A DNA stretch of 64,000 bases from Ichthyophis bannanicus (lineage: Eukaryota; Chordata; Amphibia; Gymnophiona; Ichthyophiidae), in NCBI GenBank assembly GCA_033557465.1, contig CM066045.1:137165596-137229595 (forward strand), written 5' to 3'. A program made the translations under genes and the position numbers. Positions 43,602-52,818 of the stretch are shown in pieces. Each line of letters opens with the position of its first letter. Within the stretch, counting starts at the first letter, position 1. The notes under the pieces are model-generated. The model saw only the letters and a program-made list of their open reading frames with translations. It had not been told where the DNA came from and did not search any database.

Positions 43602-44506
43602 ATCTAGAGGAAGGGGAGATTCTGGAGCCTGAGGAGCAGTCTAAAATCATAAGGGTCTTTCGTAGGGAGGAGCTTCCGGCGTTGATTACGGAATCAATGC
43701 AGATGTTGAAGCTGGCAGCTCAGCCATCCCCGGAAGACGAAGTAGAAGATGCCATCATTCAGGCAGTCCATCAGACCCAGGTTGTGTTCCCGGTCCATAA
43801 AGTGGTAGATAAGATGTTTCAGGAAGAATGGGACCAGCCGGAAACGGGACTCAGAAGCATGCGCTGTACCCGCTGGCCAATAAGGAGAAAGAAAGGTTCC
43901 GGATGCCGCGGGTGGACGCGGTGGTTTCGGCAGTCACCAAGAACACTACCATTCCGGTTAAGGGCAGCGCAGCGCTAAAAGATGCCCAGGACCGTAGGGT
44001 TGACGGTCTCCTGAAACAGACCTTCGAGGCTGACTCCCTTTCATTGCAGATATCTATTTGTGGGGCCTGGGTGGCTCGGGCGTGTTTGCGCTGGGTGCAA
44101 CGGTTGCGTCACTCACCTCATTTGGATCTCGGAGCTCAAGGAGCTGGGGCGCCTTGAGTCCGGAGCAGCTTATTTGGCGGATGTGCACTATGATTTGATC
44201 AGGGCGCTTGCGAATAGCACGGCGTCCGTGGTGGCCGCCCGCAGGTCAGTGTGGTTGCGTAATTGGGCGGCGGACGGTTCTTCTAAGTCTAGACTTAGTA
44301 AACTACCGTTCAAAGGAAGATTGCTGTTCGGAGAAGATCTGGATAAGTTGGTGAAAGACCTCGGGGAGACAAAGGCAGGTATTCTCCCAGAGGACAAACC
44401 GAAACATGGAAAGTCCGGTCAAAGTTTTAGAGGCCAGTTTCGGGACTTTCGCAGATTTCGGTCGATGCGCTACGGGTCCTTTCAGAGGGGCAGGTTTGCT
44501 TCCTGA
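43602..44506 (+). pseudogene. DIRS E gag, second part
   Basis: Resumes DLEEGEILEPEEQSKIIRVF, then RREELPALITESMQMLKL. Frameshifts near 43855 and 44120 separate MPRVDAVVSAVTKNTTIPV and the C-terminal GRLLFGEDLDKLVKDLGE. The end is basic and aromatic (FRGQFRDFRRFRSMRYGS), probably nucleic-acid binding. Confidence 0.85.
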
Positions 44507-44589
44507 GCGCAAGGTTTTCGGGGGTTTCGACAAGCTAGTAGAGGTATCTCCTCTGGCTCCGCCTCAACAGCTCGTAAGCCGCAATGAGA

Positions 44590-46330
44590 TGAGGCGGGTC
44601 CCGGCGGAAGAAGATTCCATAAGCGCGAGGCTCCGGGAGTTTCTGTCCACCTGGACCCTTATCACTTCCGATCAGTGGGTTCTAGAAATTATTCGTCAGG
44701 GTTATGCTCTAGAGCTCGCGCATCCCGTGCAGGATTCTTTCGTCATGTCCCCTTGCAGGGGCGGAGGAAGACTCTGGCGGTCCGCAGTACTTTGGAGCGA
44801 CTGCTGCAATTAGGCACGGTCGTGGAAGTCCCGAAAGCAGAGTACGGTTTGGGTCGGTACTCCATTTATTTTGTGGTGCCAAAGAAAGGTGGAGCGCTAC
44901 GGCCTATCTTAGACCTCAAGGGCGTAAATCGATGTCTGAGGGTGCCTCACTTCCGTATGGAAACGTTACGGTCGGTAATCGTAGCAGTGCGTCAGGGGGA
45001 GTACTTAACGTCGTTAGATCTGACGGAGGCCTACTTGCACATTCCCATCCGGGAGGCACATCAGCGGTGGTTAAGGTTCGCTTTGCCCTGGGGCCATTAT
45101 CAGTTCCAGGCGTTGCCCTTCGGTCTAGCGACGGCACCGCGCACATTTACCAAGGTTATAGTGGTAGTGGTGGCGGTGTTGCGCAAAGAAGGTATCTTGG
45201 TGCACCCTTACCTGGACGATTGGTTGATTCGGGCGAAGTCAGAGTCGGAAAGCAATCAGGTGACCAACAGAGTAGTAGAGTTTTTGTAGAGTCTCGGTTG
45301 GGTAGTCAATCCGTCCAAAAGCTGTCTCCAGCCTTCCTAGGTACTAGAGTATCTGGGAGTACAATTCAACACCCTCAAAGGGCAGGTGTTTTTGCCGGTC
45401 AGGAGGGCGAGGGCTCTCCGCAGTCTGGTGCGCAGCTTCAGGGCAACTCCAGCTCCGTCAGCATGGATGTATCTCCGCGTACTTGGAACGATGGTGGCGA
45501 CGCTGGAGGCATCAGCGGGACCCCTTGAGCAAGCGGCTTCCGTGCCCGTTCAAGGTGAGGCAGTCACTCCGGTGGTGGATGGTTCCGGCTTTGTTAGCGG
45601 CCGGGATGTCCCTGGAACAGCCGGAGTGGATTCTATTGATGACGGATGCCAGTCTAGCGGGATGGGGAGCTCACTGCGGGGGCCGACTGGAAACTGCGTG
45701 GTCAATCAATCGTTTGGAATTGCGAGCGGTAGTCAGAGCCCTGCAGGCATTCGAGAACTTGGTGTTTGGGCGTCCTGTTCGAGTGCTATCCGACAATTCT
45801 GCCACGGTCGCCTACATAAATCGTCAAGGCGGCACGGGGAGTGCAGCAATGGAGGAGGAGTCGGATTTGCTGTTCGCCTGGGTGAAGAGTCGGTTGATGG
45901 CGATTTCAGCGGTGCACATCACAGGAAAATACAATGTGATGGTGGACTTCCTCAGCAGAGTTCGAGTGGATGCTGGGGAGTGGGAATTACACCCCGAGGT
46001 GTTTGCGCAGTTGCTGGTACGGTGGGAGATGCCCATCATGGACTTGATGGCGTCCTTTCAGTCAGCAAAGATCACGCGATTCTTCAGCAGGAGACGAGAG
46101 AGAATGTCAGAGGGCATAGACGCGCTCTTGCAGCGGTGGCCAACCTGTACGTTTTCCCGCCCTGGGCATTGATTGGTCGAGTGGTTCAAAGGATAGAGAA
46201 GCACCAGGGAAGGGTGCTTCTGATTGCGCCCGACTGGCCAAGGCGACCGTGATACGCGGATCTGGTGAGATTCCTAGACGGACGACCTTGGAGACTTCCA
46301 GTAAGGCCGGATCTGTTGCTGCAGGGTCCC
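44590..46330 (+). pseudogene. DIRS E RT-RNase H-methyltransferase
   Basis: RT in frame 2: YFVVPKKGGALRPILDLKG, LTSLDLTEAYLHIPIREAHQ, HPYLDDWLIRAKSE (about 45205-45225), with a TAG at 45287 and another near 45342. RNase H lies in frame 3 (LLMTDASLAGWGAHC, a short internal loss, LSDNSATVAYINRQGG, DFLSRVRVDAGEW). The methyltransferase starts MDLMASFQSAK, loses frame near 46145 and continues LYVFPPWALIGRVVQ and IAPDWPRRP before a TGA at 46251. Confidence 0.87.
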
Positions 46331-46334
46331 CTAT

Positions 46335-47450
46335 TCATGCCCCAAGTGGATCGATTCTCACTTACAGCATGGCCATTGAGAGGGTGCGGTTAAAGAAAAA
46401 GGGCTGTTCGGCGTCGGTCATTTCTACGCTGCTTAGAGCGTGCAAGCAATCCATGTCGTTAGCTTACGTGCGGATCTGGCGTATTTTTGAAGATTGGTGC
46501 TCGCGCAAGCAAATTCGGGCGGCAACGGTCTCTGTCTCTTCTGTCCTCAACTTCCTGCAAGAGGGATTTGAGAAGGGCTTGGCAGTTAGCTATTTGCGGG
46601 TGCAGTTAGCGGCGCTGCCATGTTATCGTGGCAAAGTTCAGGGCATAGCTCTGGGAGCTCATACGGATGTGTTGCGTTTTCTTAGAGCGGTGGCTAGGTT
46701 GCGACCTTCGCATAGAGTAATGGTTCCGCCTTGGGATCTTAATTTGGTTTTGTCAGCATTGGTCGAGCCGCCCTTTGAGCCCTTACATCGGTCGTCGTTG
46801 AAGGATTTAATGTTGAAGGCCGTGTTTCTGGTAGCGATTTGTTCAGCGAGGCGCATTTCGGAGTTGCAGGCATTGTCTTCTAGGGCACCGTTTTTGGTCT
46901 TTTCAAAAGAAAAGGTGGTGTTGTGACCAGTTCCGTCGTTTTTGCCCAAAGTGGTATCTCTTTCAACTTAAATCAGTTGGTGTGTTTGCCAGTTCTGGGG
47001 TCCTTGGAAGGAAACGCGGGGGACCGCAGATTACGGCGGCTAGATGTCAAGAGAACGTTGCATCAGTATTTGAAGGCTACGGAATCTTTTTGCAAGTCGG
47101 ATCGGCTTTTTCTGTTGTTCGGTGGTAGGCGCAAGGGAGAGGCGGTGTCTAAAGCTTCCATTGCGAGGTGGATTCGGGAAGCAATTTCTTCCGCCTATCT
47201 GCTTCGAGGTCGCGCAGCACCGGTTGGCTTACGGGCTCATTCCACCAGGGCGCAAGGGGCTTCTTGGGCAGAGCACGGCTTGGTTCCTCCAAGTGAGATT
47301 TGTAGAGCTGCCACTTGGTCGTCTCTGCATACGTTCATAGGCATTACCATCTGGATGTTGCAGCGGCTCAGGATGCTTGTTTCGGAGCTGCGGTGTTGCG
47401 TACCGGCTGGAAGGGTCCCCCCCCCCCCCCCCCCAATGATTACTGCTCTG
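46335..47450 (+). pseudogene. DIRS E tyrosine recombinase
   Basis: Open from GSILTYSMAIERVRLKKKG to KEKVVL, where a TGA (46924) and a frameshift occur. The first catalytic Arg is intact (ICSARRISEL). The second part has DVKRTLHQYLKATE, SIARWIREAISSAYLLRG and the intact HSTRAQGASWAE box (47238-47249). A shift after HTF removes the YHLD tyrosine from frame. It closes in a C homopolymer (47419-47435). Confidence 0.87.
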
Positions 47451-47965
47451 GTACATCCCAGAGGTAGAGGACTGAACTGGAGGAATGATAAGGAAATGAT
47501 AATTACACTTACCTGGTAATTGTAGTTCCTTGAGTGACGACAGTTCAGTCCTCCATCCTGCCCAGAAATCTTTTCAGAAAGGGGGCAGCCGGGTGACACG
47601 TGGACTTTCGTTACAAGTAAGTCAGTGTTCATTTTTTGCGCTGCGCAAAGGCATCTGCCTGATAGATTTGGTGGCAGTGCATGGCGTAAGAACGCTTTGT
47701 TTGCAAGTTGTTATAATACGATACTTATCTTGGGTTAATTGGTTACATGAGTTATAGCTACTTATTTGTTGCTCCTTTGAGTCTGCTTTGTTAATAGTTT
47801 ACACTGGAAAGGAAGACGGAGAACAGCAGGCTATATCCAGTGATGTCATCATTCTGACATACCTGTCTCCAAGCTGCAGGAGGAGGTTGACAACCCAGAG
47901 GTAGAGGACTGAACTGTCGTCACTCAAGGAACTACAATTACCAGGTAAGTGTAATTATCATTTAA
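47445..47965 (+). repeat. DIRS E right end (internal complementary block plus terminal repeat)
   Basis: 47465-47560 pairs in reverse with 47890-47962. The terminal part also matches the left repeat in reverse. A perfect CAG|GTAAGT lies at 47942-47950. Confidence 0.87.
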
Positions 47966-48676
47966 CGTCCAGTTAATGATACTGAAAGCATGCATCAAAG
48001 AAGGTGCTCTGCTCGTCTTGGGGTTGGGAAGGGTTCTTGACTATCTGACTATAAATTTTTGGGAAGATGCAGTGTTGGTAAAGACTTCTTGGTATGCTGG
48101 GGCCCAGAAATATTCAAAATTGAACTTTGTGTTGCTGCTTTAAGGATGCAAAAGGGATGCTGTCACTCAAAAATAGTTTACAAATTTGTTTTCTGATGGT
48201 TTTTGTACATTTCTTATTTTCATGTTTGATGGATCCAGGGTCCTCCTTGTGATCTGGGCAAGTCATTTAACCCACCATTGCAGTACACTCAGATTGTGAG
48301 CCTTCTGTGAACAGGGAAATAAATTGTTACTGTAGGTAATTCACCCCTAGGTACTATTGAAAAGGTAGGGGCTAAAATACCCTAATAATGGCTCCTTACT
48401 CGAGGAGGGGTGAGGTCCTTAATATAGCCACTGTGACATTTTGTGTGAGGCAGTTTGAAAATGCAAGAAAAGAACAATTAAAGTTGATAATGAACTTGTA
48501 TGCAAAACCTAAAAATATATATATTTATTAGTCTTTAGATAAAAACAGTCATATTGTGGTTGCCAAATGCATTTTGGCTTTATCCCACAATACGTTATTG
48601 GCCTGTTCTTGAAGCATTTAATGCTCATTCCACTTTGTGTTTATTGCTTCCTTAATTTTCCTGTTCTAACTAACAG
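47966..48676 (+). other. REXO2 intron 2, 3' end
   Basis: Single-copy-looking AT-rich intron with a MIR-like SINE at 48240-48345 and a polypyrimidine region before the exon 3 acceptor. Nothing else recognised. Confidence 0.6.
48240..48345 (+). repeat. MIR-like SINE remnant
   Basis: Contains CTGGGCAAGTCATTTAACCC and CAGATTGTGAGCCTTCTGTG, the conserved right part of CORE/MIR-type SINEs. Confidence 0.65.
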
Positions 48677-48754
48677 GGCCCCAACTTGATCATACATCAG
48701 CCTGATGAACTACTGGATGGCATGTCAGACTGGTGTAAACAGCACCATGGGAAG
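48677..48754 (+). CDS. REXO2: REXO2 exon 3 (oligoribonuclease)
   Basis: A 78-nt exon encodes 26 residues starting [16 protein letters not shown] and ending in WCKQHHGK. It is preceded by an ...taacag acceptor and followed by gtgagg. REXO2 is a DEDDh exonuclease that degrades 2-5 nt RNAs in mitochondria and cytosol. The peptide matches my memory of the vertebrate protein just after the first catalytic block (DLEMTGLD), which must sit on an exon left of the window. Both exon edges are phase 0. The upstream intron is at least 48.6 kb and full of DIRS elements. Substitutions relative to human are conservative, so the gene looks functional. The exon number is inferred from the human gene structure. 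Confidence 0.93.
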
Positions 48755-49182
48755 GTGAGGATTCTGCTGATGTAATAAGGAAGGGAAGCACAAATCTCAT
48801 ACTTGCTTTGAAAAGAGGTCGGAGCTCACCAATGATGTCTCACAGCCTGAAGAAATTAGAAGATCAGGTATTCTGTAGCTGGCCTCCTTTTTGGTTAAGG
48901 TCCTGAGTGCAGGGCGGATTTATGGGGCTGTTAATAATCGTCCCAAAGACCAAAAAGGGATTAAGAACCGATACAATATTCTAGGATTAATGCCATGCAG
49001 ATCCACTGACATGATTAAATTAGAACCATCCTTAAAAAAACAGTATTCCAGATTAGAACATTAACCCTTTCCAGGCCGAGCCAAAACTCTTGGGATCCAA
49101 AATTCTGACTAAATATTCCTATCAAATGGTATATAATACATGACCATAGCAGAAGGAAGATCACAGAGATTGCAGACCTGCT

Positions 49183-49992
49183 ACACAATGCAGGGTTCCA
49201 CTTTAGGAACCACCACCCAGGAGAAAGATTTAGGCGTCATTGTGGATAACATGTTAAAACCCTCGGCCCAGTGTGCAGCAGCGGCCAAGAGAGCAAATAG
49301 AATGCTAGGTATCATAAGGAAAGGAATGGAAAATAAAACAAAAGATATTATAATGCCTCTATATCGTTCCATGGTGAGACCGCACCTTGAATATTGTGTG
49401 CAATTCTGGTCGCCGTATCTTAAAAAGGATATAGCGTTATTAGAAAAGATTCAGAGAAGAGCCACCAAAATGGTAAAGGGGATGGAAGGATACTCCTATG
49501 AAGAAAGGCTGAAAAGGTTAGGGCTCTTTAACCTGGAAAAGAGACTGCTGAGGGAGATATGATAGAAGTCTATAAATTAATGAACGGAGTGGAACGGGTA
49601 AACGTAGATCGATTGTGTACATTATCAGAATATAGAAAGACTAGGGGATTATGCAATGAAGCTACAGGGTAAACTATTTAAGATTAATAAAAGAAAATAT
49701 TTTTTCACTCAACGTGTAATCAAACTCTGGAATTTGTTACCGGAGGATGTAGTACAGGCTGTTAGTGTAGCTGGGTTTAAAAAAGGTTTGGACAAGTTCC
49801 TGGAGGAAAGGTCCATAAACCATTATTAAGAAGGGACCCAGGATATCAATGCTTGACCCAGTACAAGCATTGTGAAAACTGTGTCTTTTGGGTAAACTGC
49901 TAGGTACGTATGACCTAGATTGGCCACTTTTGGAAACAGGATACTGGGCTTGATGGACCTTGGTCTGACCCAGTATGGCATATCTTATGTTC
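49183..49992 (+). mobile_element. CR1 LINE 3' fragment in REXO2 intron 3
   Basis: Starts within ORF2 at GSTLGTTTQEKDLGVIVDN and reads KPSAQCAAAAKRANRMLGII and [21 protein letters not shown] shift near 49555 breaks it. It ends at the 3' tip CTGACCCAGTATGGCATATC. Nearly identical to the 3' part of 20480-22548, so both are recent. Confidence 0.9.
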
Positions 49993-50529
49993 ACTATTAG
50001 AACATATTGAATAAGACGGGTACAATTTTCCTGAAATATGCAAGAAATAACCCGGCTGCAGAATGTGGATTAAAAATTTAAAGGAGGCCTTCAAAGGGTT
50101 AAACAAACAAAATGTCAGTTTGTACTAGAAATCCAAAATAAAGATGTCCTTCATGCTGTTGAAATAAGTAAGGAGAGAGCTATAAGTGTGTATATACGTG
50201 ACAGATTCTGTTCTACTTTGCTAAAACATGGGGTGATGCAACCTGGAAACCACAATTTAGTACTCCAGTGCTTTGAGTGGTGTTGCCTAAGCTTCAGTTT
50301 TAAGCTTTTCAATGCAGGCACCTTGAAGTACTGCAGTTACATGTGGACATAGTTTTATAAGTAACTAATGTAGAGTTACATCAATTAAATGCAAAAGATT
50401 ATAGAAACTAGAAACACATTTTATAGCTATTTTGCTTATTTGTTTAGTTTTTTGTTAAATTTTGTGTGCCGCAAGTAAGTGTGTCTAAAATGGAGAACAA
50501 AGAATAATACTAATTTATGCAATGAAATA
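49993..50529 (+). other. REXO2 intron 3 spacer
   Basis: AT-rich intronic sequence. Nothing recognised. Confidence 0.5.
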
Positions 50530-50830
50530 AAAATAATTAAAAATGTCCGTTCCGGCTGAATTGATTAAACAGCCATGTCTTCATTCTTTCAATAAAGCTG
50601 GCATAGGAGATTTCAGAGCAAATATTCATAGCAGAAAGTTCCATGATTTTGGTTGTGCATATACAGAGGCAGGCTATCGTGTTTTCTCTAGTTGGATTCC
50701 ACAAAGGAGAAATCTGAAGCAATCCCTGTTTCAAGGAACATATTAGCCTGTTGTAAAAATCTGATGTCAATATTTATGGATGTTTAAGGATGTGAATGCT
50801 GATAAATAGCCCTTTCCCCAGACTTTCTAG
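50530..50830 (-). repeat. Old L2-like LINE remnant (minus strand)
   Basis: The minus strand contains ASFIERMKTWLFNQFSRNGH, resembling the FKKxLKTHLF C-terminus of L2-like ORF2, after a badly aligned WN-type region. It is a short and old fragment just upstream of REXO2 exon 4. Confidence 0.5.
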
Positions 50831-50914
50831 AAATTCTTTATTAGAAATACTTGTCAGCTGGAAAAGTTGGAAAGCATAAAAAGATGGCTTTTTTTTTCTT
50901 CTGTTTACTTTTAG

Positions 50915-51026
50915 TCTGGGCTTACACAGGCTGTGAGGGACAGTAAAATTTCCCTGCAGCAAGCGGAATATGAGTTTCTTTCCTTTGTACGCCAGCATAC
51001 GCCACCAGGGGTTTGCCCTCTTGCAG
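50915..51026 (+). CDS. REXO2: REXO2 exon 4 (oligoribonuclease)
   Basis: A 112-nt exon encodes [16 protein letters not shown], then [16 protein letters not shown] and VCPLAG. A polypyrimidine tract and ttag precede it, and a strong donor gtaagt follows. It joins exon 3 in phase 0 and ends in phase 1, and exon 5 supplies the missing two bases of the glycine codon. This segment carries the [12 protein letters not shown] helix and the start of the conserved GNSVxxDxxFL block of DEDDh exonucleases. No stop or frameshift is present. Confidence 0.95.
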
Positions 51027-51883
51027 GTAAGTTGTCTATTAATGCTGTTTGCTTTAGCTTTATTGATGGAGGTTTGATTCATTTCTTAAGAAAACAGGCA
51101 GACACAATTAAAAGGCAGGCTAGAAAAATCAGAAATTTCTTTATGATCAATAAACCCTATTCTGGGGAAAAAAACGTGTGAAATTTGACTTTGACATTCA
51201 GACTTAGAAGATTTATACTTAGTGTGCTAATAAAGCTCAGGGAAAGTAGGGATGTTCAATTAATATGTATGCTAAAATACTCTGGCTTGGGGGGGGGGGT
51301 CTAACCTCATATCTATCCCTATTTTGTGTCCTTTGTGTGAGAGTAAACTAGAGAGAGAGTGGAAGCAGACTGGGTTTCAACACTTGCTATGTGACCAAGT
51401 ATGTTTAATTGATAAGAGAAGGTTATCATTTTATGACATTAATTCATATCTAGCAGTCATATATTGTAACAATAGACAGCAATAATTTTGCACCAGAATT
51501 CTTTGATCTGGTTCATCTTTTGAGAATAAATATATTCTTTCTTTCCACAAGTCAGTTTAGTTTCGAAAACTTGAATTTCAGAGCTGAAATTTAATAGCCA
51601 TTTGTCCACTTGCTAATGAAAACCGCTGATTAATGTTCCACCTGTGCATTATTTGTTTTATTGTTTGCTAATGTCTGTATCATCTCTTCAAACTCTTCAA
51701 ACTGAGGCTCACAAATGAGCATGGGAAGTAAAATGACCTCAGAATGAATGTGTTCTGCTGTAGCTAAATACTAAAAACAAGTAATGTGGACTTTAGGTAT
51801 AGACCTGGAACATTTTAGAATGTTGAAAATATGCCCATAGGTAGAACAGATGGAAAGAGCTGTAATTCTCTTAATTTTTGTAG
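51027..51883 (+). other. REXO2 intron 4
   Basis: 857-bp intron with canonical gtaagt and gtag ends. No mobile element recognised. A G homopolymer lies at about 51291-51299. Confidence 0.85.
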
Positions 51884-51992
51884 GAAACTCTGTGCACGCA
51901 GATAAGAAATTTCTTGACAAGTACATGCCTCAGTTCATGAGACATCTCCATTACCGAATCATCGATGTGAGCACTGTTAAAGAGCTCTGCAG
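51884..51992 (+). CDS. REXO2: REXO2 exon 5 (oligoribonuclease)
   Basis: A 109-nt exon with acceptor tttttgtag and donor gtaaca encodes (G)[16 protein letters not shown], then [20 protein letters not shown]. It holds the second catalytic region of the oligoribonuclease family: the NSVxxD motif with a metal-binding Asp, and the YRIIDVST block. It ends in phase 2. The last exon, expected to carry the HRALDDI motif with the catalytic His and final Asp, was not found before the right edge, so intron 5 is longer than 12 kb. Confidence 0.95.
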
Positions 51993-52711
51993 GTAACAGC
52001 AGGGGTGGAAAAATGCCTGACTCTCACACATTGGAAATGTATTAGAAGTGCATGCTTGGATAAGGATGTTTAAAACGTTTGACAGCTATATGATGAGTCT
52101 CACCATTAGTATATCAACAACATTGGGTGCTGTAAGCGAGTCTTGTAATGTCTGAAAGATATGGGTGGTGATTTTTAACAAAAAGCCTTCACAGGTCATT
52201 TATTTCACCATTCAGGCTATATCTTATCTGCAAAAGCATGTGTTCTGAACATTTAGCCTATGGTGGTACAAAGTATCTCCAGGAACAAGTAGGAATGTAG
52301 TCTTCAAATATGGGTATCATCGGTACCGACGGAGCCTGCACGGGAACGCTCCCCAGCGTCCAATAGGAAACCTTTTGGGAGAATACCACAGCACCTGCGT
52401 GCTGCCTTCCCGCCTTTCCAACTCTCCTTCATCAGTTCTTCGTTTTCCGCGGAGCCGACAGGACGTATCCCTGTCACCGCAGAAAAAGTAATTGTCTTAT
52501 TTTGGGGGGGGGTTTTGTTGTCACGTCTGCCGCCATTCGACACCTACCGGTACCGCCAGTTCTCTTTTCTGTTTTTACAAAAAAAAAAAAAAACCCTAGC
52601 TTCTAAAATCTTTTTCTTAGGAGTCTTTCCCCTCCCGGGGTTAGGCGCCATTTTGGGCACTAGGCCCATTTTTCCTCAGACATAGAAAAACCAGCTAGTG
52701 GTTTTAAAAAA

Positions 52712-52818
52712 TGTTCTAAATGTGGCGATACTATATCCGTCACCGACACCCATGAATGGTGTCTTAAATGTTTAGGTCCTGACCATTCTCCATCGGAGTG
52801 TCTCTCCTGCAGAAAGAT
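52712..52818 (+). pseudogene. DIRS F gag N-terminus with zinc-finger-like motif
   Basis: Reads FKKCSKCGDTISVTDTHEWC, LKCLGPDHSPSEC and LSCRK: CxxC-x(12)-CxxC followed by H-x(5)-CxxC. No ATG is evident just upstream in frame, but a cttttcctcag-like splice acceptor lies at about 52664-52679. The LINE is inserted at the RK codons. Confidence 0.7.

Larger units (their letters stand above)
39683..47965 (+). mobile_element. DIRS retrotransposon E, both ends present
   Basis: The left terminal repeat (39683-39790) is the reverse complement of about 47810-47925. Order: leader, gag from 40669 split by a hAT transposon, RT-RH-MT with several lesions, recombinase, C homopolymer, compound right end. Same subfamily group as A and C; the left end matches DIRS G at 57213. 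Confidence 0.92.

Noticed and set aside
39660..47965. DIRS E as a segmental duplication of DIRS C
   Set aside because: Both have the same gene order but differ throughout and have different terminal repeats and insertions, so they are separate insertions.
1..48676. REXO2 exons 1 and 2 (with the DLEMTGLD catalytic motif) within intron 2 sequence
   Set aside because: No frame encoding VWVDLEMTGLD or IIEMACLITD was found; these exons must lie to the left.
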